Shown here piece after piece: positions 10,644-25,753 of a DNA stretch of 64,000 nucleotides. A program made the position numbers and the translations under genes. Source of the DNA: Paraspadella gotoi. Taxonomy: Eukaryota; Chaetognatha. The stretch covers positions 26,447,387 to 26,511,386 of the forward strand of contig CM119266.1 in assembly GCA_051294375.1 (NCBI GenBank), written 5' to 3'. Below the pieces are notes generated by a model that was not told the origin of the DNA, searched no databases, and saw only the letters and a program-made list of their open reading frames with translations. Position 1 is the stretch's first letter. Each line of letters begins with the position of its first letter.

Positions 10644-13600
10644 TTACGATTCTCCGACGTCGTCGTCGTGAATTCTTATTTGTTCTTCTCGATCACCTTC
10701 TGTGTTTTTACTTTCTCTTTCTTGTCTTTTATTAAACTTTGTATCGGCCAGTTCGTCAGCGAGGTAATCTTCTGAAAATCCCAAATCTTTTCTCAGCTGT
10801 TGATGCAGTTCCTTGGCTTTGAAGCTTTTGATGACCTCTTCACCGGCCTGTTCAGCCCGCCGAGTGATGACTTCCTTGAGAATAGTTTCTGACACGCAGC
10901 CTGTCGTCAATACGTCGGCCGTTACGTCCTGTACAAACTTTAGATAAACTAACTCTTGCTCTTCTTTAGATTTTATCTTGTTTTTTATCGCCATTTCGTT
11001 GTCCGACTCTTTCTTCGACGTATTAGTGATGTCGTCTTGTTTTTTTTCGGCGTGGTCCTGTATCTCGTGATGTTGTTCATCCTCACGTTTTTTCGATCCA
11101 ATTTCACTATCTGAGCTTTCAAAATCTGTTTTTGAATTAGAAACTTCTTCCGTGAACAAAAGTTGTTCTCCTTTTCCTGTCGTTGATTCTTCCTCTGTGT
11201 GTCCGCTTTTGAGAGGCGCTAAAATTTTCGGGTTGGCTTCAGACGACCTAGCATTTTGTCGTTCCATCTTCAAACCCTGCTGCTTTTTAATCCAACGTAA
11301 ATGGTCCTGGAATGTGCAAAAAGATTATTATGAAAACACCAATAGCACCAACAGTCATATACTATGTAGTTTGATTTTTACTTAATTTCAAATATATCCG
11401 GATTTCAGTCTAGAGTAATACATGGAATTACAATATGTTTACCCCGCCAATAAGTATGTAACCTCAGTCGTGACCCGGTGGCTCATTGCTAAAGTAATAC
11501 CATCAGCTCATGACCATCCCCAATGGTACCTACCCTGCGGGAAGCGTGAGGACGGCCATAAACCGGCAAGACCCCCTCGCACGGGCTGATAAACCAAAGA
11601 AGTTGCCCACTAAGCACCTTATCCACACTGGTAAGCCTATCCTGTCCAGCGTATTCCAACCTTTTAATTCCAGGCCCTTGGACTAGCTGCTTCCCTCTAC
11701 TGGGGGCATGTAGTCGGACATTGCAATATGTTCACTATGGTGAAGTGATAAAAACATTGAGCGTTTGAACAATGTTTTTTGCTGCCTTTGTATATGTAAT
11801 AAAAAATAATTAAGCCATTTTTTCAAAAAAAAATTGCATAACAGTATCATAAATTGAATTTTCTTTATAGTAATATCCTTATAAAATCGTAAAATTTCAA
11901 AATATTTTTTTTTCAATTTTAAGAACAGTTTCGGATTAGCCAGAAAAAAACTGAAAAACTTTTGTAAAATATGTTTTATGATATTTTTAGGTTAAAGCTG
12001 CGAAAAATGACAAACGTTTTATCATATAATAGTTTCAATAACAGAAAGTAAAAAAGAATATAATTTTGACCTTTTTTCCATTTTTGACGCTGAAGACATT
12101 GGAATTTTTAATGATTTTAATTTTTAATGATTGTGTTAGTGACAGAACCGTTCAATATAAGACACAATGAAAAATGGCGTAACGTTACTGTTCCGTGCAT
12201 AAAAAAAATTCACTGTTTAATATTATTATATTTTTTTTTTTTTGAAACGTTATAGTTTCATATGTTGATATCCAAAATATCAATGCAAAATCTTTTTTTG
12301 TTTTTTAGATATGACTGAATATAGCTTAGCAGTTTTGCACTGTTTCTTCGATGTATTAAATAATCACGAACGAGAATTAAAGACAAAAGTTTATTTATTT
12401 ATTTACAGTTTAGAGCGCAATGTGAATATCTAAGCTAGAAATTATATTACAACCATTCGGGCCGAGGGCAGCTTCGCTTCTGAAACCAAAGTCCTTCCTT
12501 CTACTCCCTCGGCCCATGAAACAATCCCCTTTGCCCTAGTCCCACTCCCTGCCCTGTGATTCGCCATGATGCAAGCCCACGATCGAATAAGCGAAGGAGG
12601 GAGGGAGAGGGAGAGAGAGAGTTCGGGATGATCATAATGGGGGGAGGCGGATCCCGTATCCGCTGATGATAGGGAGAAAGATGATAAATTTTTTTAAAAA
12701 GTTACTTATTCATATTTAATTCCTAGAATTGTAATAGAAAAAAATTTTAAAAAATAATAGTACCAATAGTTAGTATTATGTCTCAAATAGATGGAAAAAA
12801 AAACTCATTTAAAAATTCAATCGGAAGTGGGGTAACTAAGGCTTACCAATGGCACTCTCCACGCCGATTGTTCCTCTAAATTTTTTTTTTTTTAATACAT
12901 TTGAAAGGGAAAAAAAAATCAGAATGCAGGTTGTAAAAAGGGTACAGATAATCTGGACTTACTGACATGATAACCATGACCTTTTATATCTTGTGAAATG
13001 GAGGCAGTAAAGATATCTAAAAAATTTGATCATAAAGTCAGTCAATGAACCCTTTCAAATGGGCTATTACGAGAAATATTTTTTCTTAATTAAAATGGAT
13101 GATAAATAATAGAATTAAATTCCTTGCTATATTTAAAAGAAAATTATCAATACAATTTAACACAATGATGTCTTGCTTTGTCAAATATATTGCCAGATAT
13201 ATAATTTTTTAAAACTTTATTATGATAAACAAGCAGTATGTCAAGCTTTTAGTTTGCAATTAAAGATAATGAAAAATGCCAATTTTTTTTTCATAGTCAA
13301 GAAGGTAGATGTCCAGACTGTTTATATCAAGCTGAAAACATTTTTGTATTTATCATTTTTGATAAAAAGACTTTTATCAATCTACAACATAAATTTTTGC
13401 TTGTTTTTTACTTTAACTTAAAAATATAAGTAGTTTTATGGAATAAAGAAAATTTAATAATAATCGAAATGTAATTCAGTCTTTCCTTTTTCAAATTACA
13501 AAAGAAAAAGAAAAAATTTCATATGCCTTCATTAAAATTTTTAAAGCAAAAAACTGTTATACTTTTAACTCTGATTTAAACAAAAGCTGTGTAAAGATTT

Positions 13601-16600
13601 ATGGATTTAATTTAATAAAACTCTTTTAGAAAGGTGTCCCATGATTAAGGCTTTAATTTGATACCACATCCACCTTGCTACCTCTTTTCTTTCAAAAGTT
13701 ATTTAAAAAAAATAATTTTTTTAAATTACGCAGTACAAATCTTTGTTAAATAAAAATTTCGGCAAAGCGGGAGTATCTCACTTATTTCTATTGGTACAAT
13801 ACTTAAATTTCAAAATAAAACTTTAAGAAAATTTTTTTGTCATTTAGAGACATATCACTTTCAGATGTACCCATCGTATAATAATTTATTTATTTATTTC
13901 CCCCAAAAAAAACCTAATTAGAAAAGTTGAAATTTTTTCAAATTGTTGGAAAAAAAATTTTGTCCGACCTATGCTCATTGAGAATAATGGTTTTGCATAG
14001 AAAATCAAAATATCAAAAAAATAAAAAAATCAGCCTTCAGAAAAATCGAAAGGCGAGATTTTTTTAGAATTGCAAAATTTTTTTCCTGACTCATAATCCA
14101 TTATTCTCAAGTTTCAAAATATTTTTTTCCAAAATTCAATCAATTTTTTTTTATTAATTTAAAATATTTTTATGATGTTGTTTTTATTTCAAAAAATTGA
14201 AAAAAAGTGAAAAATATAGTAATTATAATAAATATAAAAAAATTAAAATATTAAATAATTAGAAACAAGGGGAGTAAGCAGAGAAAACTTCCCATTCAAT
14301 AAAAAATTGAAAATGAATTTGTCATATGTTTATTTAGATTAATTGACTAATTACAAACAAATGCTTCATATAAATTGAGGAAATGATAGGTAAAAATATT
14401 TTATCTTGTCTGGTTAACTATTAGGTTATCGTTAAAGTTTTGTTTTAATAATATTAATTTTTTTTTGCATTTATAAAAGCAATGGTCTAAAATTTTGTAA
14501 GCGTTTCGAGCTATATTGCTTCATCTTTTTTACTATTTTTGATCTAGTTAGCTTTTTTGTTGATGGTCAAGGGTTATGGTCAGATACAGTGTTATCGCAC
14601 ATATTACCAAAAGTAATGATCAATTAATTTGGCTCAGAAACAATTTTAAAGGGACAAAATCAGCACGAGACCGTTTCGCCACGTTATTTTTCATTGTGTC
14701 ATATATAAGTTTCTACTACAGAGAATAAAAAAGTCAGGAATTTTCACTTTTTTTCTTATTTTAAACATTGAAGATGACAGAATGTTTTATATTTTTGATT
14801 CAACTTTTTATGAAGAATCTGAATCTTTATTAAAAGTTTTATAAAAATTATTTTTAAAAAATACTATTTTATAAGGATATTACTACAAATATATTATATT
14901 TTACTATTCTGTTCCCGAGATAATATGAACAAAAATATTTTGTACTTATTAATCATACTATCTCACATCTAAATATCATTATCGATCATTCAAATAAATT
15001 TTTTTGTTCTTGAGTGCTCCACTCTATTGTTCACTCAAACAAAATTTATGTTCCCCAGTGCTCCACTCTCTTCACCGCCTATAAGCATGTAACCTTCAGT
15101 CACCTCATGACCATTAGGTACCGGTACACTATCATCGAATAATTTTTTTTATCGGAATAAGGTTAGTTCATTGTACAAAAATATATATGCTTTTAATTAA
15201 TAAGTGACTATCATCGGAAACCTCTCAAGCAATATCAGTTGTCAAAAATCATTTCTTTAGGAGATATAAGGCTTTTCTCTATTTCAGACTCACTTTGTAG
15301 AGCTATATTCCAGGAACTTTATGATGAATTTACTTTTTTTTAAATCTTGATAAACAACTGGATACCTAGTATGGATTAAATACAAATTTGTTCTGAAAAG
15401 GTTTTACTGTATCTGAGTTTTTGAAAACTAGCTTAGAATATATAGGAATCATGGGGAATCACTACATTCTAATTAAATATAATGATTGATATTATAACGC
15501 ACTTGATGTGTTCGGGATTTCATCCGCAACGATCCGCAAAATGAGTTATGTCAAAATGATTTTCAAATTAATTTTTTTTTAACACTTCGATAAGAACCAT
15601 TTACTAAGTAAATTATTTTTTTAACTGCGATTTTGAAGTGGTTAAAAAAACAATTTGAAATTGTCTTCATGACAAAGACGTTAGTAATTTTTTTTAAAAA
15701 AATAATTTGATGAAGATGAAGACTCAGGAGTCGAAACTTGTCTTAATATCAAATACAATTCGTTGACAAAAAACAAATAATTATTGTTTTTCTCCAAATC
15801 TCAAAACACAAGAAATTGATATAAAGGAACAGAGACAGACAGAGAGAGAGGAAAAAAAAACATAAGTAATCATGAATATTGGACTTCAAAGAATTGATGG
15901 TGTAAAAATATTCATTAGAAATTTAACATTTAAGATGAAATATTGATTACATTTGTCACATATTTGACATTATATTGTTATACATTATATTGTTTTACAC
16001 TCAGTGAGGCGAAATTCTCTGTAAGAATCTTCTATCTTTGTTATTTTACATGTTAGATTGAGTTACATTAAATCTTGTTAAACTTTTTGATGTAATAAAT
16101 TAATAAATGGATTGAACCTAACAAACGTTTTCTTTAAAAGAACGAAAATGCCAAAAAAAAAACATATCTTGTGAACTTCAATTTATAATTTACTTAATCT
16201 CTATTTTGATACCTCCATCTTTTTCAAAAATTAGTAGTTAAAAACACGTTAGTACTATTAACTTCCTCGCTTAACTGATTGGATAAAATTGCTCTTTAAA
16301 CTTTTGTTTTACCGTATTTGAGAGGAAAAAAAATTAAAACATGATAAAAAAAAATGGCGTAGCGTTCGGGTTATCTTTAGGAATCGTAAAAAAATAAAAT
16401 ATTACATTTTTGTCCTTTTTGGAAATATTATATTTTATGAGAAGAACCTCTAGTTTTCAAGAATTACTCTGGTTAAGCTATCCGAATATGTCATTATATA
16501 AATTTTTCCGATTTTAACGTTCACTTCGATCATAGTGCGGTATTGATCTCCAAGGCTGTAAATGGCTGTAAACCGCCTTGGGGATGTGGAAAACCCTCAA

Positions 16601-19600
16601 GCCTGGTTTAAAACCCAGGACTCGTTCCATGGCTGCGAGAGGGGGTTAAAGAAGTTGCGGATAGCCTCTTCATATCCATATAAGACGTCCACTTATCCTC
16701 TAAGAACAAAATTTATTAGACATTTATTATAAATTTTAATTAATAGTTTATTTCAATGATAACTTTTTATAAAAGTATTTTATAATTATCGAAACTAAAA
16801 AATATGTGCTGTTCATTGTTTAGTCTGACCTGGTCCATCGAAATGTCAAGCTTTGGAACGAATTCGCCACTTTTGGTTTCGAAACGGTCGTCGTTATCGC
16901 ATGTTAGACGCCAATCTTCTAGTGGAGTAGAGCTGCGGGTGCAATTGGCGCTGGAGTCCATAACAATATCACTGGCTGAGGGAGAAACACCTGTAAACCA
17001 ATTTCATAATTATTAATTAATATATGAAGTACATTATTCTCTTCTTCAGTTTTTTTTCCTTACTAACCTGTCAGCAAAGAAACTCCAAGCAGTGGTCTTA
17101 TGGGCTTCTTGGGCGTTGGGCGGTAGTAATGTTTCGACTGCGTTAGTTTTGAGACTGCCTTTGGTTTATTTAAAATTCTGGGGGAAAACGATTTAGTCGT
17201 AGACTTAAATGCGTGGGCCCTGGACTCCATAACATCTCCTGATTGATCTGATCTTCCTTGAGTCTTTGTTCTTGAAGCTTGCTTTAGAGGCAGGGAATTA
17301 AAAACGCTTTTGGGCCCCGCAATTTCTGGACGACTAACTGTCGCGTTTACGGTGAAGAAATTCGTCGGCCGTAAATTAGCTTCCCTAAAGTCTTCTTCCA
17401 CTCCATATAATCGAATAATTCTGTCTGCCAGCGCATTCTTGTTTACTTGGTTGTTCGGATGTATGTTTTTGTCAACGTCAACGTCGGCGGAATCGAAATC
17501 TTCTGTTTTCAGGAGTTGAAGTGCTTCCATTTCTACATTTAAGGAGCCTGTAATGGATTTTGTGATGATCGCGACAGTTCGATTTTACGATTTACTTTTA
17601 AATGAAAAGTTATTACTTGTACAATGTACCTTCAAATTAAAAACATTAATAACAGTTTTTGTTTTCATGTCATCGCATAAATACCATGATGGAAAAAAAA
17701 ATTGTTAAGGTTACTTCCTCATATGAATCACAAGAGTTCCATGCAAAATAAAATAAGTTGTTCAAAAAATGTTTTTTTATTTTTTTCATATCTACACTTT
17801 TCATTTATACTAATTTCTAGTTCTTTTTTATTACTATTATTATTATTATTAAAAATCCCTGATTTTTCTGTCTCATATTGAATGGTTATTGCATCATCAC
17901 CATTAGGATAGATTCAGGGATGAATCTTAATTCATATGTGAAAAAAGCGGTATTAAAAATACATTGATACTGTAAATGCTTTAAAATAGTTTTTTTATAT
18001 TATAAAATATCAATAAAAGTTATAAAGCTCCTGCTTCTGTGCGAAAAGTTATCATTTTTATTTACTTCTGGATGTACAGGGGTAGTGTTCCGATAACCGT
18101 TAACTGTTAACGGTTATTAACGGTTAAAATATTTTTAACTTAACCGTTAATATATTTATTTTAACGGTTAAATTCGGTTAATTTTCAAATGTGATTTTTT
18201 TCATTTTTTGGTATGAAATCTTTAAATTTAAAAAAAAATATTTTTTTTATGTTCTCTCTTATTCTCCTCTCCCCTTCTCACAATATTTTTACCCCTCTCT
18301 CTCTTCTCCACTTTTTCCCTGCTTTTTTCCTTTATTTTCTTCTTTTTTTTCTATCCTCATCTCTCTCTTATTCTTTCTTCCCCTTTATTTATCTCTTTTT
18401 CTTTCTCACTTTCCCCTTTTTCCTTTTTTTGCCCTTTGCTTTAACCTTTTTCCTTTTTTTTGCCCTTTCATGCAATAATATATATTCAATTTAGCTAAAA
18501 ATAAATAATCCCTTGTGGCGGTATATTCACACCGCCTCACGTCCACCATCCTACAGCCAAATCCATTGGCTCAGAGGGGGAACACACCATCCCAGGCGTA
18601 GTGTTCCATCCATAGTCCTAACAACTTCCCTCTCCGTTGGCAAAGCGAGACCGTCCTCGGGTAAACGCGCCAGTGACAGGAGGCGTCACTGAGGGTCGGA
18701 AGCCCTCAAAGCCAATAGTGAGATGCCCCAACTCAATGGGCAATCACAGGCATCACAGGCAACCCGGCTGTTACTATACCCTCTTATTTTACCTTTTCTC
18801 TCTTTTTCTTTCCCTCTTTAAAATTAACAAAGAAGCAAATGAAATAAAACCGAATGAATGAAAAAAATGAATAAAAAACCAAATAAAAAAAATTATTTTA
18901 AAAAATTTAAAAATTAATAATAGAAGAAACGAATCTTAAAAAAGACATATAAAAAAGAATAATGATGATATACTTTTTAATTAAACTGAAAAATATATTT
19001 ATTAATCAATAAATATTTTGATCAATCGATAAATCAACCAGTCTATCAATAAATTAAAATTCATATTTATATTTATGGTCAATGACCATTGGTCATAGTT
19101 TATGAAAGACTAACAACAGAAAACGAGCGTTTAAGAAACTAACAACTACAAAAATAATGAGGAAGAGAAGAAGTAGAGAAAGAAAAAGAGAAAGAGAAAG
19201 AGAAAACAAAATATAGAATTTGATGGTATCCTTTCGTTTCAATGTGTTATGGGATAAGCAAAAATATTTGTTTTGTTACAACAACAATTTTATTTGACAT
19301 AAAACAGACATGTTTCGACTCTGTTTCAAGTCTTTATCAGCGCATTCAAGAGCCAGAGTTAAAGAGAAAATACCATTAAATACTTTAGTTTGTTTTAAAT
19401 CTTAATATTTTAAATTTAAAGTTTAATTATAAAATTAACCGATCTTAACGGTTAACCGTTAAAAATGTTAGTTTTAACGGTTAAGCGAATTTTCAAAAAA
19501 ATTAACAGTTATCGGAACTCTATACAGGGTTAGAACCATATATCGAGACAAAACTTTTTGTTCAGCCCTGTCTTAACGATTTGAGATACAATAAAAGAAT

Positions 19601-22600
19601 GAGTTCCAAACGATTTTTAGTCGATCTGCTTATAAGCAGATTACGACTTTATAATGACTTCGTCGGTCGATCGGTTCCCCCCCTAAATCGTGTTGGGCAC
19701 TCGCTTAAATCATGTCAGAACATCAAATTATGATAAATTGTGCAAAAAAATATTTGTCTGTCGGTCTGTCTCTCCTTTTCATTAAACACCAATTTTTCGT
19801 GATTGGATGGATGGATTGGAATGAAATTTTGTGTGTGGGTAAGAGAGTCTGTGATTGAGCTGAATTTAAAATTTTAATTGAATCGTGCGAGTGGAAATTA
19901 CTTTAAATGGAAAAAACAAAAGTCATATTTACTTAAAGCATTTTTACTTATATTTACTCATAATTAATTAATTATTATATTGATTAAAGATTGGATAGAT
20001 AAATTCAAATAAAATTTTGTTTGTGGGTGGAAAGTATGTGGTTAAGCTGGATATAAATTATTAATGGAAAAAAGTGAAATTTAAAAAACCAAAAGACACA
20101 TTTATTAGACGAGAATCTCGCTTAAAAAAAAATTCAACATTTTCTAATAGAGAATTCCGTTCAAATCTGACTACCCAAATTGCAAACGCGTTTGCCAGAA
20201 ATTCGGTTAAAAAACACTTGTAAAAACACACGATTCCGAGTGCGTTACATCTGAAGAGCTTGTCCTATTCATTTTATGGCATTTGATAAAGGATTTAATA
20301 TCAAACAAGCCAGGGGAAATGCACTACTCATCTCCGGAGAATTTTCAAACCTCATTTTTACTATAGAAATGAAAGGGAAAGTTTACAAACTTAAAATTGC
20401 AAACGGGATTGCTATATGTTCCTGTTACATGAGCGACTTCGAATTTCGCGATTCTGATAGCTTTGTGTCTGAAGAGCTTGTCCTATTTTTCTTTTTTCAT
20501 TTTATAATGATTTTGACATAAAATGATCAGGTTTAAATGAAATAGTTCGGTTTGAATCGCGAAATTTTTATTTTAAAAGAAATTAAAAGGAAGGTTGAGA
20601 AAAAAAACTTATTTTTCCTAATATCTTTTGAAGGAATAAAGATAAAGGGATGGTAATAGTACCAAAATGAAGCCATAATCATAGGGCACATACAAGATAC
20701 AATTTTAGAATTACTTATGCTGAATCCTCCTTACAGGGTGAGTGTCAAACTAAGTCAAAATTATAATGAATTTTAAAACTAATGACACCCCATAAGAATA
20801 AATGAAAATTTAATTCTTTTTAATGATTCTGAAAGAAAAAAGGCTAAATTGTACTCTAGTAAAACTTTAAAGTTTTTTGGATAAAGAAAATGTGAATTTT
20901 TTGTCACTTAAATATTTGCTTGTCTGATTTTACAAGCATGCTTACAAAATTCTACAAAATATTATTCACCCCATCACAGCCTAAGTATTTATCTTTCTTT
21001 TCCACCAGCAAAAAGTAAACATTATTTTATGCTAGAGAACAGGGATGTTTACTGAAATGAGCCGGAAGACATTCCACTTCTTCACTTTACTGTCATTTTT
21101 CAATAATAAAATAGGCGAATTTTTTAATTATTTAACTCTCACAGGCTTCACAAGACATTATACTTTCATAATATCCCAATGTTAATGTAATTTATTATAT
21201 TTTTTACCCAGAAATCATAAAATAACAGAAAGTTGTGGATTCCCTTCGCTCATTTAAGAAAAAAAAATTAACTAGCGGAATTATAAGTTTGTAAGAGGAA
21301 GTCAGAATCGGCGAAAATCTTAAAAGGCGAGAATGTTGAAAAAAAGGGGTGGAATTTTGATGGGTTTCCTAAGATTTCTCCACAATGTGAGGTCCGATTA
21401 AAGCGAAACTTGAGATTTACAATATTCCCGTCATTCGACATCTATCGATAAAAATATAAGAAAAAAGTCACTGGCTTCTTTTTCTATAGCGGCTTCCTAC
21501 ATTTATTTGATTTTTTTAAAGTTTCTCTTTCTATCTCTTTCTGATTGATTGAATGATTGATTAATTGATTGAATGACCAGATACTACAAGTCGACCAAAT
21601 TATGCCAGTTGACCAAATTATGCCAGTTGAAGTATGTCATGATTTATTATGTTATGATTTATTATGATCTGTTAAGATCACAAATTGAAAGTCAGAAAGA
21701 ATTGACGTGATTTATCATCAGATTAGCTGATTACCACTTAATTATCGTAGGCAGATCCACATTGTTGCTCAAACTTGTTTTTTGATATTTGAAGTTTTTT
21801 TAATTGATTTTGATAAAGCTAAAAAAGTTAAGCAAAAAATATAATTACAACTTTTTAAAATTTTGATGTTTTATTATTAAAAATTAACAAACCCTGTTAA
21901 AAAACCATCGGATGATGATAATGATGATTTTTAAACGTTTTTTTTAAATTTTGACCTACTTATCATCAAAATATTGAAAAAAGAATTGTACTTTGTGAAG
22001 AAAACTTTTCATAAGCTATCTGAATATGCTTTTAAAAATATAATTTTTTTAAAAAAAATTTGACATTCCTATCTATAAATAAATATTAAAAAAATAATTA
22101 CTAGTGCTTCTAGCCATTTTTAAAAAAATGTATCCATTAAAAGTTTTTTCAGAAATATATGAAGTTTTATTTGGGAAAGTTCCCAAATCAAACTGACCTA
22201 CCCAATTTACATAGATTGGCCTTATTCTTGATCCAAAAAAAGGTAAAAACAGTTAGAGACAACTTCTTTTGGAAGTATTTGTAAATATTTAATAATTTTA
22301 TGCTGTTGAGAAAGAATCTTTTTATTCAGTCTTAGGAGGTCATATTACATATTAAAACTTATTTATTGGCCATAAAATATATTTTTTTTAGATCAAGTAA
22401 CTGTTTGATAAATGCCTTCAGCAGAATTATTGATGAAATTGTATTATACCGTGTTCTGGTTCTCCTTTATGGTTGTGAAGTAAAAACTTTTTCCGTATGT
22501 AATATGAACAGACTTAATGTAGCTGTAAATGATTGTGTCCGAAATATTTTTGGATATAATCGATGGGTAAGTAAGTGAGAACTTAGGTCGTGGTATCCAA

Positions 22601-25600
22601 ACATACTCCTATCTACTATTTTTAATAATTGTAAGAAAACCTTTATCTCAAAGATCTATCCAATGAAAAATACTGTTCTTTAGAAACTTATTCCGTTTTT
22701 TATAACATAAGAACAATTGTTAATTGTTTAAATTTTAATTAAGTAATTTTATTTAATTAACTGTTTTTTTCTCTCTATTTTATAATGTTTTTCGTTTGCT
22801 CAGACTTAGTCTGTTTGTTTGTTTGTTGATGATGATTGTACTGAATCAACCTTGTTGTATTCGAATAAAATCGCATATATATTTGATAATGAAAATAACC
22901 GACTTTTATAAACAATAACAATTTTTTTCCATCATGGTACAGCTGAAGAATTACAATATCTGAGTATTATTTCGTTACCAGCCATGGACTACAATTAGAC
23001 TAGTATTAAATAAGTTTTTTAAAATCATTACACACATTTTTCACCTTATGCAAATTACAATATGGAAATGAGATTAAGAAACTTAGTTTCATTCAATTTT
23101 TTTTCCTATTTTTATTTTCTGCACTATCCCAAAGGTTATAATGGCCAAAGAAAACCTCCTTAAATTTATTTAATAAAAAAGATGATTATTTCATATATAT
23201 TATGAAGTATCTTTCTTGCTACAAGACCGAACAATCGATCATTCAAGAATCAAGGCCATAAAATCCTGTAAAACCGAAGTTGATTAAACGCAAAATAAAA
23301 ATAAAAAATCTTAAAAGTATAAGGATATCGCCAAAGAATAGTATTAATTAATAAGTATTATAATCTAATTTTCATATTGCAGTAAATCATAATTAAGTGG
23401 AAATTCAACCAAAAAATACTTGAATCGATATGAAACAAAGAAAATGGATACACAATTCCAAATGTAATATGAAAATTTCAAAGCTATTTCAAAATGAGAA
23501 GCCATATCTAAATTTTTAACTTACTATGATCGCACACTTTTATAAAAATTCATCGTAACTCATATTTTTTTATTTAAAAAAAACTAAGTCCCAGCCAAAA
23601 CTATAAAAGCGTAGTAGTTTTTATAGAAAACAAGTTTGAGCAAACAATGTCGGATCTGCCCACGATCATTATCGTTAATTAATTAATTAATAATTAATTA
23701 ATAATTAATTCAAGTTAATTATTTTATTAATTAATAATTAATTTATTCAAGTCAATTATTTAATTAATTAGGCAATTAATTAATTAATTTGATCCAAAAT
23801 GTTTGTTTTGATTAATTGACTGATTAATTAATTATTTATTAATTAATTGATTAACTGATTATTTATTTGATTAATTAATACATCTTGCATTTACCTTTAA
23901 AATAAAAAAAGTAGCATAATCAATTAGTGAAATAGTTTCTTTGTTTTTTCTATTTAAACTTATTTCCACGCTAACGATTCCATCGAAACTTGATTTCCAG
24001 TTTAATCACACACTTTTCTACCCAAATACAAAATTTTAAGTCAATCGCCCCATCCACTCATGAGTAATTGGTGTTCAAATAATGAAATTTATTTTTTTGT
24101 TTTTTCCATTTAAACTCATTTCCACACAGACGATTCCATCGAAACTTCATATCCAGCTCAATCACACACTTCCTTACCCACACACATAATTTCATTCCAA
24201 TCCATCCATCCAAGGATGGACGGACAGACAGACGGACGGACATCGTTTTTTTTTTTTGTATAATTTATCATAATTCGATGTTCTGACAGGATATACCGTA
24301 AGTGAATGCCCGACAAGATTGAGGGGGCGGACCGACGAACCGACATAGTGAATTAGAGAGTCGGGATCTGCTGAAAAGCGTGACGACGACGACGACTACG
24401 TCACAAAGAAGCGTCCCCTTCGCATTATCTCGCCAAGATTCCTTGGCGAGATAAAAAGATAGGAAATTAAGATATAGGATTGAGAGAGTGAGAAAGTATT
24501 TAGTTTTTCAGAGAGCTCATTCTGGCAAGATTTGGAGTTTGAATTTGTTATATTTTTGGTCTCTGCTTGCCATAAGAAAAAGGAAAGTGTTAAATTAAAT
24601 GAAATTAAAATTATCTTCGCCTGAACTATTTGTGCTTCCAAAATTTAAAACTTTCTTTTTTCCTGATGGCAAGCAAGACCAAAAATATTACAAATTCAGA
24701 GTGAGAAAGATGTGCTCTGTCCTTATGTCGTGGTTTAATTTTTTATATTCAACAATTATGACGCGATGTACAGTCTCGTAGAAAAAACTATGCAGTTAAA
24801 AAAAAAATTTCATTTTTCATTTTTTATTGTTTCTCATCCTAGGTCATTACTCCGTGAATGTTATTTATAAAAATTAATGCAAAATCTTTTAATGCTCTCA
24901 AGATAGAGTTAAATACATAAATGCCGTCAGAATTCAAACTAAAAAGAAGATTGGTTTATTCTATAATGTGTGAACAACATATCTCTTAAAAAACAATGAA
25001 GTCAAAATCTCCTTTGTTTAAGCTGTCGTTTGATATCAAAAACTTAAAACATTTGTCTGTCCATCTGTCTGTCTGTCCGTCTTTTCTCCCGTACCTTTAA
25101 AGTCTTATTACTTATGTTTGGATAAATCAATTGAGTTGAAATTTTGTCCGTGATTAAAAAACTAGTTCATTGAGCTGGAATTAAAGTTTCAACGGAATCA
25201 GGCTAGTGGAAGTAGGTTTGATTAGAAAAAGTAAAGATCAATATTAGTTTATTAATTTAATTTATATTTTTATCGTCTCTATCGCTCTGCGTTTGCGACA
25301 ATTTTGCTGTATTTTCACACATAAATGGAGTCATCATCGTCGTCGTCATTTTCGGCGTTGTTGTCATATATATACAGCTTCTCATCATCGAGGTACTTGA
25401 AATTGGGTGAGGACAGTTATTAAATATGTTTAGTTTATGTTTTATCAAAATAAAAAAAATTTCTGATTTTATTTTTATGTCTCCTCTCTCTCTATACTCT
25501 TTTAATTATATATAGCTATCTCTCTCTCTCTTTTCCCCAGTGTTGATTCATGAAAAAAAAACGAGTCTGCAGCTGGATCTGTAGGGGCTCTTTCATTTTC

Positions 25601-25710
25601 TCTCTTTTCTCCTGCTGCTTCTGCTGCTTCTGCTGCTGCCTTTTGATTTCTTTCTTTTTTTCTGGCTGCCTCTGCTGCTGCCGCTGCTGATTCGTCTGAA
25701 AACGATTTGG

Positions 25711-25753
<43 letters not shown>

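Noticed and set aside
18191-18494. Two overlapping Phe/Leu/Ser-rich open frames
   Set aside because: Translations of a pyrimidine tract inside a transposon; no conserved domain pattern.
20276-20521. 81-codon frame in the 1.2-kb repeat
   Set aside because: Not maintained in the inverted copy at 30815-32027 and has no recognisable domain.
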